Part shown: positions 8,148 to 17,790 of the stretch, one piece after another
Layout of the letters: the number at the start of each line of letters is the position of its first letter
Numbering within the stretch: position 1 is the stretch's first letter
NCBI GenBank assembly: GCA_905233975.1
Contig: CAJOGD010000004.1
Span: forward strand, 124,001-188,000
Length of the DNA stretch: 64,000 bases
Reading direction: 5' to 3'
DNA from: an uncultured Alphaproteobacteria bacterium
Lineage (GTDB): Bacteria > Pseudomonadota > Alphaproteobacteria > Rs-D84
Translations under genes and position numbers: made by a program
Notes under the pieces: generated by a model
What the model was told of the DNA's origin: nothing
Seen by the model: only the letters and a program-made list of their open reading frames with translations
Database searches by the model: none

Positions 8148-9875
8148 ATGAAAAAAATTTTTGTATTCATCTTTTCGGTGCTGTGCGCGGTGGGTGCGGG
8201 CGCAAAGACAGAAATTGATGTTTTGTCGGATTCTGATGCAAGTTTATATTCGCAAATTTTCACATTGCAAGATTCCGAAAAATTTTCCGCCGCGGAAAAA
8301 TTGCAACGGCAATTGTCTGACCCGATTTTGATGGGCGAAGTTTTATATCAAAAATATTTTTCCAAAACATATACGACCAAAGGTGCCGAAGCGAAATCTT
8401 GGTTGGACAAATATTTCGATATGCCGGGCGCGGCGCGTATGGAAAAATTGGCGGCCCGTAAAAAGGCGCGCGCGAAAAAGGCCGTCGTGCCGGCGATGCT
8501 GTCGGGCGGGCTTTCCATTGAAAATGCGCAATCTGAAACGTGGACCGAAAAACAATATTCGGGTGCGATTGATAAAAAAATTACAAAATTCAAAAAGGCA
8601 ATTCGCAGTGGGTCAACAAAAACCGCGCGGAATATTTTGGAAGATAAAACGTTTCGCAAAAAATTGATGGAATCTGATTATGGGCGGCTTGCGGGGCGGC
8701 TTTCGTATGTGTATTACACGAACGGCGAATTCGAACTTGCGAAAAAATGGGGATTTGTTGCGGCCGATGCGGATTCTGAATATGGGCTTTGGACGATGGG
8801 TTTGCTTTATTTCAAAGAACAAAAGTTCAAAGAAAGTGAAAAATATTTCGGTCGGATTTTGGATTTGCCCCAGATAAATAATGCAAGAAAGACCGAGGCC
8901 GCTTTTTGGGCCGGGCGCGCCGCCGATTTTAATGATGACACGTCGGCCGCACGAAAATATTGGAAGATTGCCGCCGCGCATCCGATGGCGTTCTATGGGG
9001 CGCTCGCCGCGACGATGATGGGTGATGTGCCGGAATACGAATTCTTTGAACAAGAATTTACCGATGATGATGTCGAAGAATTGCGTCGTGATAAATACGG
9101 GAAAATTGCGTTGGCGTTATTACAGGTTAATCGCAAGGATAGGGCAGAGGAGTATTTGAAATACATGATGTCGCCAAAGGTTTCTGACCGCAGTTTGCAT
9201 GCGATAAATTCCGTCGCGACGGCGTATGTTTTGCCGCGCGTTTCCATTGTGGTTTCGGGTATTATTCGCGACCGCGGTATATTGGAAATTGATGAAGATG
9301 TTATTTACACCGCACAATATCCGTTGCCGGATTGGGAACCGATGGGCGGGTGGTCGATTGATAGGGCGCTGTTGCTTGCGGTCACGAAACAGGAAAGCGG
9401 TTTCCGGCGGGGCGTTAAATCGGGTGCGGGCGCCAAGGGGGTCATGCAACTGATGCCCGGGACCGCAAAGCGTATCGCACGCGCGAACAAGGTAAAGATG
9501 TCTGATATTGATATGTCGAATCCCGAACACAATATGTTCCTTGGGCAACAGCATATTGTCGATTTGCTGATGCACCCGAATGTGAACAACAATATTATCA
9601 AGATGCTTGCGGCGTATAACGCGGGCATGGGGTCGGTGGTGAAATTTGAAAAGTCTTTTTCGACCGATGACCCGTTGCTTTATATCGAAAGTTTTCCGGC
9701 GTATGAAACGCGCGGCTATATTAAACGCGTGATGGCGAATTTGTGGCTTTATCGTGCGCGCCTGAATCAGCCGCTTACGACATTAAAGGCCTTGGCGGAT
9801 TCCGAATGGCCATTGTACAGCAGTGAAGACGAATATGTTCGCAGTGACATTGATGATATTCCGTATTCAATATAG
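8148..9875 (+). CDS. Soluble lytic murein transglycosylase
   Basis: Signal peptide, helical repeats, C-terminal SLT domain AVTKQESGFRRGVKSGAGAKGVMQLMPGTAKRIA...AAYNAGMGSV. Confidence 0.9.
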   Translation: MKKIFVFIFSVLCAVGAGAKTEIDVLSDSDASLYSQIFTLQDSEKFSAAEKLQRQLSDPILMGEVLYQKYFSKTYTTKGAEAKSWLDKYFDMPGAARMEKLAARKKARAKKAVVPAMLSGGLSIENAQSETWTEKQYSGAIDKKITKFKKAIRSGSTKTARNILEDKTFRKKLMESDYGRLAGRLSYVYYTNGEFELAKKWGFVAADADSEYGLWTMGLLYFKEQKFKESEKYFGRILDLPQINNARKTEAAFWAGRAADFNDDTSAARKYWKIAAAHPMAFYGALAATMMGDVPEYEFFEQEFTDDDVEELRRDKYGKIALALLQVNRKDRAEEYLKYMMSPKVSDRSLHAINSVATAYVLPRVSIVVSGIIRDRGILEIDEDVIYTAQYPLPDWEPMGGWSIDRALLLAVTKQESGFRRGVKSGAGAKGVMQLMPGTAKRIARANKVKMSDIDMSNPEHNMFLGQQHIVDLLMHPNVNNNIIKMLAAYNAGMGSVVKFEKSFSTDDPLLYIESFPAYETRGYIKRVMANLWLYRARLNQPLTTLKALADSEWPLYSSEDEYVRSDIDDIPYSI

Positions 9876-9884
9876 TGGTGTGAT

Positions 9885-10508
9885 ATGGTTGCGGTTGCCG
9901 ATTTTTCCATTGAAAATGAAATAGGTGCAAACTTTATTGCCGGATGTGACGAGGCCGGACGCGGTCCACTTTGTGGTCCGGTTGTTGCGGCGGCGGTGAT
10001 ATTTCCATCGCGTGATATTGAAATTCCGATCGTAATTAGGGATTCAAAAAAAATGTCCGCGGCCCAGCGTGCGGTCGCGTACGATTGGATTACGAAAAAT
10101 ACAATCTGGGCAACCGGCGAATGCAGCCCCACCGAAATCGACGAACTAAATATTTTATGGGCGTCGATGCGTGCGATGGAAAGGGCGGTGGCCGGCCTTT
10201 CGCGCGTGCCCGATATTTGTTTGATTGACGGAAATCGTGTGCCGAAAAATTTGCAGGGCAGGGCGATTGTAAAAGGTGATGCAAAATCGCTTTCCATTGC
10301 GGCGGCGTCAATAGTGGCCAAGGAAACGCGTGATAAAATTATGCATGAATTGGCAACGGAATTCCCAATGTATGGTTGGGAAAGAAACGCCGGATACCCG
10401 ACAACGGAACATTTGACGGCGATTGAAAAATATGGTATAACGGTGCACCATAGAAAAACATTTGGACCAATAAAGGAAAGGATAAAAAATGAAACTTCGG
10501 ACGATTGA
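9885..10508 (+). CDS. rnhB: Ribonuclease HII
   Basis: AGCDEAGRGPLCGPVVAAAVI and LIDGNRVP motifs; 3' end overlaps pgk by 20 nt. Confidence 0.95.
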   Translation: MVAVADFSIENEIGANFIAGCDEAGRGPLCGPVVAAAVIFPSRDIEIPIVIRDSKKMSAAQRAVAYDWITKNTIWATGECSPTEIDELNILWASMRAMERAVAGLSRVPDICLIDGNRVPKNLQGRAIVKGDAKSLSIAAASIVAKETRDKIMHELATEFPMYGWERNAGYPTTEHLTAIEKYGITVHHRKTFGPIKERIKNETSDD

Positions 10509-11655
10509 TGGGGTGGATTTGCGCGGGAAATATGTGTTGCTGCGCGATGATTTTAATGTGCAAATTGTTGATGGAAAAATTACCGAGGGGTTTCGTATAG
10601 AACGCAGCCAGGCCACAATCGAATTCTTGCGCAATGCGCGCGCGCGCGTGGCGATTGTGTCGCACCTTGGGCGACCAAAGGGAACGCGCGACATGAAATA
10701 TTCGCTGCGTGGGGTTGCGGAATATATGCATTTGCCGTTTGCCCCCGATTGCCTGAATCGCGATTTTATGGCGGAAATGCATGACGGCGATGTGGTACTG
10801 ATGGAAAACGTGCGGTTCTATGCAGGCGAAGAAGAAAACGATGCGGCGTTCGCCGAAAAATTGGCGGCGGGATTTGATATTTTTGTGAATGACGCGTTCG
10901 CGGTTTCGCATCGCGCGCATGCAAGTACCGTTGGCGTGACGAAATTTTTGCCGTCTTATGCGGGGTTGTTATTAACCAGTGAGATAGATAATTTAACACG
11001 TGTGATGGAAAATCCGAAGCACCCTGTGCTTTCAATCGTTGCGGGGTCCAAGGTTTCAACGAAAATCGGCGTGCTGCGCGCACTGGCGAAATTGTCGGAT
11101 ACGATTATTGTTGGTGGGGCACTTGGGACGACGTTTAATTATGCGCTTGGCGCGGCGGTTGGAAATTCGCTGTATGAACCGGACCAGAAAGAAAACGCGC
11201 TTGCGATTATGGAATATGCGCGGGAAAATAATTGTCGGTTTTTATTGCCGTTGGACAAGGGCGTTGGGCCGGTCTTTGAACCGAACGCGCCGCGTACAAA
11301 TAAAGATGTTGATGATATTGCGCCGGACGATGTGATTATTGACGGTGGTCCGAAAACCGCGGCGCGCGACGCAACGGAAATAGGGCGCGCGGCAACGGTG
11401 ATTTGGAACGGAACGGTTGGCATGGCGGAGTGGCAACCGACGTGGTCGCTTGGGTCGTTTGCGATTGCGCGCGCGATTGCCGATAATACGCGCAGTGGTA
11501 AACTTGAAAGTGTTGTCGGTGGCGGCGATACGGTTGCGGCCCTGGACGCGTGCGGCGTGATGGGCGACATAACGTATGTTTCGACCGGCGGTGGTGCATT
11601 TTTGGAATTTATCGAAGGCCGCGAATTACCCGGAATAGAAGTGTTGAAGCGTTAG
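10489..11655 (+). CDS. pgk: Phosphoglycerate kinase
   Basis: LRDDFNVQIVDGKI, SHLGRPKG, NGTVGMAE, GGGDTVAAL motifs. Confidence 0.95.
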   Translation: MKLRTIDGVDLRGKYVLLRDDFNVQIVDGKITEGFRIERSQATIEFLRNARARVAIVSHLGRPKGTRDMKYSLRGVAEYMHLPFAPDCLNRDFMAEMHDGDVVLMENVRFYAGEEENDAAFAEKLAAGFDIFVNDAFAVSHRAHASTVGVTKFLPSYAGLLLTSEIDNLTRVMENPKHPVLSIVAGSKVSTKIGVLRALAKLSDTIIVGGALGTTFNYALGAAVGNSLYEPDQKENALAIMEYARENNCRFLLPLDKGVGPVFEPNAPRTNKDVDDIAPDDVIIDGGPKTAARDATEIGRAATVIWNGTVGMAEWQPTWSLGSFAIARAIADNTRSGKLESVVGGGDTVAALDACGVMGDITYVSTGGGAFLEFIEGRELPGIEVLKR

Positions 11656-11657
11656 TG

Positions 11658-11690
11658 AAAAACGGTTGCGAATGCAACCGTTTTTTGTCG
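11658..11690 (+). terminator. Rho-independent terminator after pgk
   Basis: aaaaacggttgcgaatgcaaccgttttttg. Confidence 0.8.
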
Positions 11691-11692
11691 TC

Positions 11693-11815
11693 ATACCGGC
11701 GAAAGCCGGTATCTCCGCGGGGTTGCAGAGTGCAAAGTCCCCTTCGCTGGCGAAGGGGACTTTTAGTCCACGACGGTAACGACAAGACCCCGCTTTTCAG
11801 CGGGGTGACGGTTAT
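11693..11815. repeat. Dispersed intergenic palindromic repeat cluster
   Basis: cgtcataccggcgaaagccggtatctc ... gacaagaccccgcttttcagcggggtgacgg, the same style as 14588-14775, 15941-16070, 16430-16550, 48824-48972 and 50188-50282. Confidence 0.65.
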
Positions 11816-11840
11816 CTGGAACTTTTCGGAAATTGTGGGG

Positions 11841-12584
11841 TTAATAATTCCACCCGCCCATGCGGTTATTGTTTTGATTGCGTTGTGAACTTTTGAACAC
11901 ATTAACCTGTTGATATAAATATGTTGCGCAACTTGTTAAATCTGTTTTGCTTTGTAAAGTGCGGTTCATGTTAGACAATAATACTCTATTATTGTTGCAT
12001 TTACAGTCATCTTGTTGTTTGTTATTTCCGGTGCCGGTTGTGCACATTTGGTAATTATTTATAATCGTCCAATCTTTTTCCAATTGTTTGCGGGCGTTGC
12101 TAAGGTCGGTATCTGCGGCCGTTTGAATCTTTTGTAAATTGCCCATTAGACAATCAAAGACCTTGTCATATTCAACAAAAGAACAATCATTTGCATTGGC
12201 CAGGCCGTTACTATTCGAACTTGATCCACCCGATGATGATCCGGACGATGAAGATGTGTTGCCGGTAAGGACTTCGATTTTACTGGTCAATACGGCCTTT
12301 TCAAGTTGTGTTTTAAAACGTTTGATAACCGCATTCAGGTCGTCGTATTGCTGTTTCAACTGTTGCACCATGACCGTCGTTTTAAGTGCGATAATGTCGT
12401 TCATTTCCGTTGCGCGTCCAACGTCGGTCGGGTTTGTTGCATCACCGATATTGTATGAATGCACACTGCACAGTGCAATCGCAGGCGAGAAATATGGGCA
12501 ATCTTCGGTTGCATGCGTTGCGACCGGCAACGCGCAAAGAATTGCACCAACAACAATATTAAAGATTTTCATTTTCGTTTTCAT
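11841..12584 (-). CDS. Exported protein of unknown function
   Basis: Signal peptide MKTKMKIFNIVVGAILCALPVATHA; long helical middle, Ser-rich linker, Cys pairs. Confidence 0.7.
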   Translation of the reverse strand: MKTKMKIFNIVVGAILCALPVATHATEDCPYFSPAIALCSVHSYNIGDATNPTDVGRATEMNDIIALKTTVMVQQLKQQYDDLNAVIKRFKTQLEKAVLTSKIEVLTGNTSSSSGSSSGGSSSNSNGLANANDCSFVEYDKVFDCLMGNLQKIQTAADTDLSNARKQLEKDWTIINNYQMCTTGTGNNKQQDDCKCNNNRVLLSNMNRTLQSKTDLTSCATYLYQQVNVFKSSQRNQNNNRMGGWNY

Positions 12585-12590
12585 TTGTCT

Positions 12591-14495
12591 TTACTTACTC
12601 ACACAAGTTCCCTTTGCTGTAGGATCTGTTGCGAACTGCCATCTACATTTATTATCAGATTCCGCAGTACACGAAAACATACTATCATAAGAAGCACAAG
12701 GTTTGGGCGATGAAGTCGTGGGATTTGATAATGTTATACTTGATGTCTTGATAGGTGTAATACTTATGGGCATCATGTTGCTTGGTATGCACCGGGTGCC
12801 GTTCCAATCACAATCATAGGATGCATTTTTGCAATCGTTTTTATTAGTATAATCACTACAGAATAACCGTTTAGCATTCTGACGTAAACTTTCCGTATCA
12901 CTATTCGATGAACCGCCGCCGTCAAGTCTTGAAAAATCTTTGTCATCGTCAAAACACAATCTGTTTGCCGCGGAACCACTGGTGGTGATTGATGGCAATT
13001 TTTTTGTTTTGGACGCATTTAGTAATTGTTTATAACGATTCGGGTCGTCCTTGGTCACGTTACAGAATTTTGCACCACAATCTTCCAATACATTAAAGTC
13101 TTGACCGGTTGGTGTGCGGCATGCATTGTATGAATCTTGGGAAATAAGGTCGTGCAAAGTGTCTATATCGACCGATGTTTTTTTACGACGCCCGCGGAAT
13201 ATCGAAACGTTATCAATCGCATCCGATGCACATGCAACCTGGGTCGTGCCGGTTATGCCAGAATTCGCGTCAATCCATTCGTGCCAAACATCTTCTTTGT
13301 TGCCGACGGTTCCAACAAGGCGACAATGCGGTTGATCTTTTGCAACCTTGCCATTTTCTGTCCGAACATGCCAATAGCAATTTGTTCCTTTGTTGTTGTT
13401 ATCTGTGGTATTACATGCACAAATACCTTCGCCTCTATCGGTGTTGTTTTGTTGCCCAGATGAACATGTGTCGCACAAATATTTCCCCCATATGTTGCAT
13501 GAATCACTTAACAGCATAATCGTATCGCTGACGTCAATCCCCAATGTCATGGCCAAAACCAACGCGTCATACATGTTGTCCAAAACTTCTTCGTACGGGT
13601 CAAAGAATTCGTTTGCCATGTCTTTAAATTTTTTCACGCGCTTTGGGCCGGTGCATTGTGATACAGACGGGTCGCAACCCGCGTATTCGATAATCGCGTC
13701 CAAAGTTTGTTTTAATTCTTTCATTTTAAGTGTCGCGTCTTCGATTGCGGTTTCGATTTGCCCGCCCATCTGTTCGCGAACAAGTATATCCGCACTGATG
13801 CCATTTTTCGCGGCCAGTTGTTCCGCAACACCAAGCCCCTCCAGGCCCGCAATCACCGCGCCGGTTTCGCCGGTTGATGTTTGCGAATAATTGTTTGTGG
13901 CGGATTGTGCCTCCAGCGCGCTTTGAATCTGGGCGTTTTGCGATTCCGCGGCGGCGGCCATTTGCTCTTGCATTGCGTTCATGGATTCCGCCATTTGTTG
14001 TTGCATTTGCGCCATCTGCATTTGCATTTGTTGCATTTGTGCGCTGCTTTGTTCGGCGGCGGCCGCGCTGGCCTCTGCCTGGGCACGTGCGATTTCAACG
14101 GCGTTTTGTTGCTGTTGCACTTTGGCGGTCGATTGCGCCACAACCTGGGCCGTTATGTATTGAATAAGGTCGTTGCCGTATTGCTTGCAATTTTGATTCG
14201 AATTGACACAGCCCGCAACAATGCCACTTGCCACGCCCGCATCAACGCATCCACCCGACGCGCATTTCGGCGATGCGCACCGCAACACGACCGCGTTACA
14301 GTTTCCAAAATTCGCCTCTGGCGCAGACATGCCGGCGCGTGCGTTCATCAAACTGTTCCACTGGTTATTGTTCGTGGCGCCGGTGCCGTTGTAAGCGGTC
14401 AGGTTAGACCCCGCCGTCGTCGCGACATTCGCCACCGCCGGCGAAACAATCGCCGCAAAAAACGCCCCGAATAAAAGGTTTGAATAGAACTTCAT
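12591..14495 (-). CDS. Large exported Cys-rich protein with Met/Gln-rich coiled coil
   Basis: Signal peptide MKFYSNLLFGAFFAAIVSPAVA; QMQQMQMQMAQMQQQMAESMNAMQEQM; many Cys; 6 nt upstream of the exported protein at 11841. Confidence 0.75.
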   Translation of the reverse strand: MKFYSNLLFGAFFAAIVSPAVANVATTAGSNLTAYNGTGATNNNQWNSLMNARAGMSAPEANFGNCNAVVLRCASPKCASGGCVDAGVASGIVAGCVNSNQNCKQYGNDLIQYITAQVVAQSTAKVQQQQNAVEIARAQAEASAAAAEQSSAQMQQMQMQMAQMQQQMAESMNAMQEQMAAAAESQNAQIQSALEAQSATNNYSQTSTGETGAVIAGLEGLGVAEQLAAKNGISADILVREQMGGQIETAIEDATLKMKELKQTLDAIIEYAGCDPSVSQCTGPKRVKKFKDMANEFFDPYEEVLDNMYDALVLAMTLGIDVSDTIMLLSDSCNIWGKYLCDTCSSGQQNNTDRGEGICACNTTDNNNKGTNCYWHVRTENGKVAKDQPHCRLVGTVGNKEDVWHEWIDANSGITGTTQVACASDAIDNVSIFRGRRKKTSVDIDTLHDLISQDSYNACRTPTGQDFNVLEDCGAKFCNVTKDDPNRYKQLLNASKTKKLPSITTSGSAANRLCFDDDKDFSRLDGGGSSNSDTESLRQNAKRLFCSDYTNKNDCKNASYDCDWNGTRCIPSNMMPISITPIKTSSITLSNPTTSSPKPCASYDSMFSCTAESDNKCRWQFATDPTAKGTCVSK

Positions 14496-14587
14496 CTCTC
14501 TCTGCGATAGTGTATTGTATCATATTTTTGCACAAAGGGAAAGGGAAAAAGTGATCCGTCCCGTCATCGCGTTGCGCCCGTTTTTTG

Positions 14588-14775
14588 TCGTCATACCGCC
14601 GAAAATTTGTATGTGAGAACAAGCGTAAGCGAAGTTCAAACAACTACAAATTTGCGCGCAGGCTGCAAGCCGAGCGAAACCGGTATCTCGTCAGGTATGC
14701 AGAGAGCAAAGTTCTCCTCCTGTGGAGGAGTACGGCGTGGAACGCCGGGCCCGATACCGCGGGGTGACGAGAGTA
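14588..14775. repeat. Dispersed palindromic repeat interrupted by a 79-nt insert
   Basis: cgtcataccgccgaaa, then 79-nt insert (14602-14680), then cggtatctcg; insert has 9-bp inverted repeat AAATTTGTA/TACAAATTT and 3 differences from 48838-48916. Confidence 0.7.
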
Positions 14776-14791
14776 AAAATGCGGTATGACG

Positions 14792-15913
14792 TTATTGATT
14801 CTGGGGGATATAGACGTTTTCGTTATATGTTGTTTCGGTCCAATCTTCTTCCGCCGGTGTGGCAAGCGGATACCAAACCGTAACAGGTGTCCCGTTTGCA
14901 TATTGGTCAGCAAGCCATTGTTTCCATTCGGCAACAGTTTTTTCCCCTTCTATACGCATCCATAAAGTATGAGCAGTGTGTGCAGTTGAACCAATAGAAA
15001 AACTGTTAGCTATTTTAGGAGTCGCGATTGCTGAGGACCTAGGCGCCTTAATCAAATAGTTACTTATTCCAATAGCTGGCCCTTCCGACCCCACCGACAA
15101 GTTGTCCTGTATTGCACCGACATTCCAAAAAGTTGTGGCGCCATCCATTACATAGGTAGGGTTTGTTTGTAGGGTCCAACTTTCCGTTCCGTTCAAAACC
15201 TTTACCCCAACGCGTCTTGTTATTTTATGTGTTGTTGCGTCGAATGAATCGGCATAGTCACCGACTTTGCGTAATACCATATCACCCTGGCGATAGAAAA
15301 CGGGATAAATCGGATTCGTTGGTGTTGGTGTGCCGTCTTGGGTGGCGGTACCAGTTGCCGAAATGTAAGGCTGCGCGGATTCTTCGTAAGTATTATGTAT
15401 CGTATAAAGCCAACAAAGATTGGACACCGGATCGCGGTTATCTTCCCTACATACGAATTCGCTATCAAGACCATTCTTTAATGCCGCGTTAAAGGTTTTT
15501 GCATCGATAAGGTTGTCGCTTTGGTCGGTGTATGTGCCGGTTGTTTGATAAATTCCCTTTCGGCCGATACCGCCCGGTTGGCCCGTATATGTGACCGCGG
15601 TGTGGTCGTTAAACGGGTCTATGTCGTCCTGTTTCTGATTTAATTTTGTATTAACACCCCCAACCATGGGCAGTGATGTGTCGGACGTGCTGGACCCCAA
15701 ATCAGATTTGACCGCGCGTTTTTGCACCGTTCCGGCCGAATCGGTGTATTCCATGGCCTTGTTAGTGTCCGCGCCGAATTTGTTTTGACGCGTGTCCAAT
15801 TCGTGCGTCACGTATTTCAACGACGTTGCGGTTTTGCGGTCCGCCGCTTCTTCCGCCACCGCCGGCACCACCGCCACCAACAACCCGAACAACAAAAACT
15901 TTTTCAATTGCAT
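14792..15913 (-). CDS. Exported mosaic protein, paralogue B (conserved N-module plus phage-tail-like middle)
   Basis: MQLKKFLLFGLLVAVVPAVAEEAADRKTATSLKYVTHELDTRQNKF...; middle SAQPYISATGTATQDGTPTPTNPIYPVF; C-terminal NVYIPQNQ. Confidence 0.85.
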   Translation of the reverse strand: MQLKKFLLFGLLVAVVPAVAEEAADRKTATSLKYVTHELDTRQNKFGADTNKAMEYTDSAGTVQKRAVKSDLGSSTSDTSLPMVGGVNTKLNQKQDDIDPFNDHTAVTYTGQPGGIGRKGIYQTTGTYTDQSDNLIDAKTFNAALKNGLDSEFVCREDNRDPVSNLCWLYTIHNTYEESAQPYISATGTATQDGTPTPTNPIYPVFYRQGDMVLRKVGDYADSFDATTHKITRRVGVKVLNGTESWTLQTNPTYVMDGATTFWNVGAIQDNLSVGSEGPAIGISNYLIKAPRSSAIATPKIANSFSIGSTAHTAHTLWMRIEGEKTVAEWKQWLADQYANGTPVTVWYPLATPAEEDWTETTYNENVYIPQNQ

Positions 15914-15940
15914 ATCGCTCTCCTTTTCTTTTTTTCCACG

Positions 15941-16070
15941 TCATACCGCCGAAAGGCGGTATCTCCTCAGGCTTTCCTGAGAATTAACTCTCTGCCGGTC
16001 CGACGGGATTCCGGTTCCTGTCTCGCCGTAGCCTTGGCGTAGGCGGATTCGCCGGAATGACGGCTTTCTA
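15941..16070. repeat. Dispersed palindromic repeat cluster (uninterrupted site)
   Basis: cgtcataccgccgaaaggcggtatctcctcaggctttcctgagaatta... closely matches 50188-50282. Confidence 0.7.
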
Positions 16071-16149
16071 TCCGTCTTCGCTATTGCTCCGTCGCGGTTC
16101 GTTTATTTGCGCACAAATAAACGAAAAACACCGCATGCGAATTTACGGT

Positions 16150-16344
16150 ATCGGGGTGTTAGAACATCATACAAAGTAATGATCCCCATGGACTTCCTAT
16201 ATACTCCATAGGCACCCCGAAGAAACGGGGTATGTCAGGATAACGGCACAAAATATCGGAAATTTTGTGGATTACGACATAATGTGCCGACTTTGTACAA
16301 GGCGTTCTACTGCCCCGAACCAGATTCCCATCTGATTCGGTTTT
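16150..16344 (-). ncRNA. Candidate structured 5' leader RNA, second copy (upstream of paralogue B)
   Basis: Reverse complement contains the 50-nt block identical to 4324-4373 (16240-16289) and near-identical flanks (gtgcctatggagtatat..gaagtccatggg). Confidence 0.6.
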
Positions 16345-16374
16345 ATTCTATCAAAATTTGATGATTTCGGTCAA
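16345..16374 (-). promoter_or_regulatory. Promoter TTGACC-N18-TAGAAT
   Basis: -35 complement of 16369-16374, -10 complement of 16345-16350, 18-nt spacer. Confidence 0.6.
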
Positions 16375-16429
16375 GGAGATATTTGAGTAATAGTGGTTAG
16401 TGTAAGTGGTTAGTGAGGGGCGCGAACAA

Positions 16430-16550
16430 AGACGTCATGCCGCCGCAAGGCGGTATCTAGTGGTTTCAACTGTGACGACGAGACCCCGCGTGAAATCACC
16501 CAACGCTATGCGTTTTTTGTGGGACCCGATACCGCGGGGTGACGTCACTG
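16430..16550. repeat. Dispersed palindromic repeat cluster
   Basis: cgtcatgccgccgcaaggcggtatctagtggtttcaactgtgacgacgagaccccgc...ataccgcggggtgacgtc; half shared with 48916-48972. Confidence 0.6.
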
Positions 16551-16555
16551 TCCAC

Positions 16556-17764
16556 TTATTTATTTGTGAGTTTTAATTCAATGCGGCGGTTTTGTTGCAT
16601 GTTCGCCTTGGTCGTGTTCGGCGCGAACGGATACATGTCGCCAAAGCCCGTCGGGACCAGGCGTTTACGTTCCACGCCGTCCCGCACCAGTTCGTTCACC
16701 ACCGCCGTCGCGCGAAGTAATGACAATTCCATATTGTTCGAATACGCGCGGTTGCCGGGGACGACGGGCTTGTTGTCCGTATGGCCGTCAACGCGAATTA
16801 TCCAGTCTATATTTCCCGGGATTTTTTCTTGCATTTCTTTGATTGCGTGCGACACCAGGCGCAGTTGCTTTTTGCCTTCGGCCGACAGTTTATACGAACC
16901 GGTCGGGAATAAAATATCGCTTTGCACGATAAAGCGGTCGCCGTCGGCCAAAATGGATTGCGTGTCGCCAAGCGCGATTTTAACCGCGCGATAAAATTCG
17001 GATTGATATTCGCGCATGTCTTGCAGTTCCGCAACCTTGTCCGCAAGGGCCTTGTTCAAATTGTTCGACATTTCGATATATTTAACCTGTTGCGATAACA
17101 GTTCCCGGTCCGCCGCGCCCAGTGCCGCGTTCAACCGTTCCAGTTCCGCCGTATATTCCGCCATTTTTACTTCTTGGGTTTTCATTTTTTCCGCCTGGGC
17201 ATTCAGGGATTCCGTCATTTGCACGCGCATTTGAACCATTTGTTCTTCTTGGGCGTCTAATTTGTCGCGCTGGGCCGCCATTTGCGCCTGCATCTGTTCC
17301 TGGATCACGCGGCGTTCCTGTTCAATTTCGGCCATTTTCTCCTTTGCCGCGATTGCCGCGTTTAATTGTGCGCGCAAAGATTCAACCTCTCGCTGGGCCG
17401 CTTTGTCGCTTGCCTTGACCTTGGACACTTCGTTTTCGTATGCGGTGATTAAATCGATAATAGAAAGTTCTTTGTTATCAAGGTCGTTTTGAAACGATTC
17501 CAAACTGGCGCGGGCCTGGACCAGCAGGCGCATTGCCTCTTCGTCATCAGCGCGCATTTGGCGAATTTGCTCGCTCTGTGCGGCGTTTATTTGTTTCAGG
17601 TCCGCGATGGTTTGCACGCCGGCCTTTTTGTTAAAGACACTTGTCGTGGTCCACAAAAACACGAACACGATCAGCAAAAATATCAATATGATGACCAGAT
17701 TTGAAAACAAATCTACAAATGCCGGCCATGTGTTCGTTTTATCGCGAAAATTTAGTCTGAACAT
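16556..17764 (-). CDS. MotB/OmpA-like peptidoglycan-binding membrane protein with coiled coil
   Basis: Start taken at MFRLNFRDKTNTWPAFVDLFSNLVIILIFLLIVFVFLW; single TM; coiled coil; C-terminal OmpA-type domain (IRVDGHTDNKPV...NRRIELKL). Confidence 0.85.
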   Translation of the reverse strand: MFRLNFRDKTNTWPAFVDLFSNLVIILIFLLIVFVFLWTTTSVFNKKAGVQTIADLKQINAAQSEQIRQMRADDEEAMRLLVQARASLESFQNDLDNKELSIIDLITAYENEVSKVKASDKAAQREVESLRAQLNAAIAAKEKMAEIEQERRVIQEQMQAQMAAQRDKLDAQEEQMVQMRVQMTESLNAQAEKMKTQEVKMAEYTAELERLNAALGAADRELLSQQVKYIEMSNNLNKALADKVAELQDMREYQSEFYRAVKIALGDTQSILADGDRFIVQSDILFPTGSYKLSAEGKKQLRLVSHAIKEMQEKIPGNIDWIIRVDGHTDNKPVVPGNRAYSNNMELSLLRATAVVNELVRDGVERKRLVPTGFGDMYPFAPNTTKANMQQNRRIELKLTNK

Positions 17765-17790
17765 TGTTGGTTTCTCCCTCGCTTTAACTA

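Noticed and set aside
13881-14474. Plus-strand ORFs opposite the Met/Gln-rich protein (13874-14474)
   Set aside because: Shadow ORFs of a biased coding strand; His/Arg/Leu-rich translations with no start context.
14607-14789. Small ORF MYVRTSVSEVQTTTNLRAGCKPSETG as a conserved micropeptide
   Set aside because: It is the translation of the 79-nt repeat insert; the similarity to 48840-48920 is explained by the DNA repeat.
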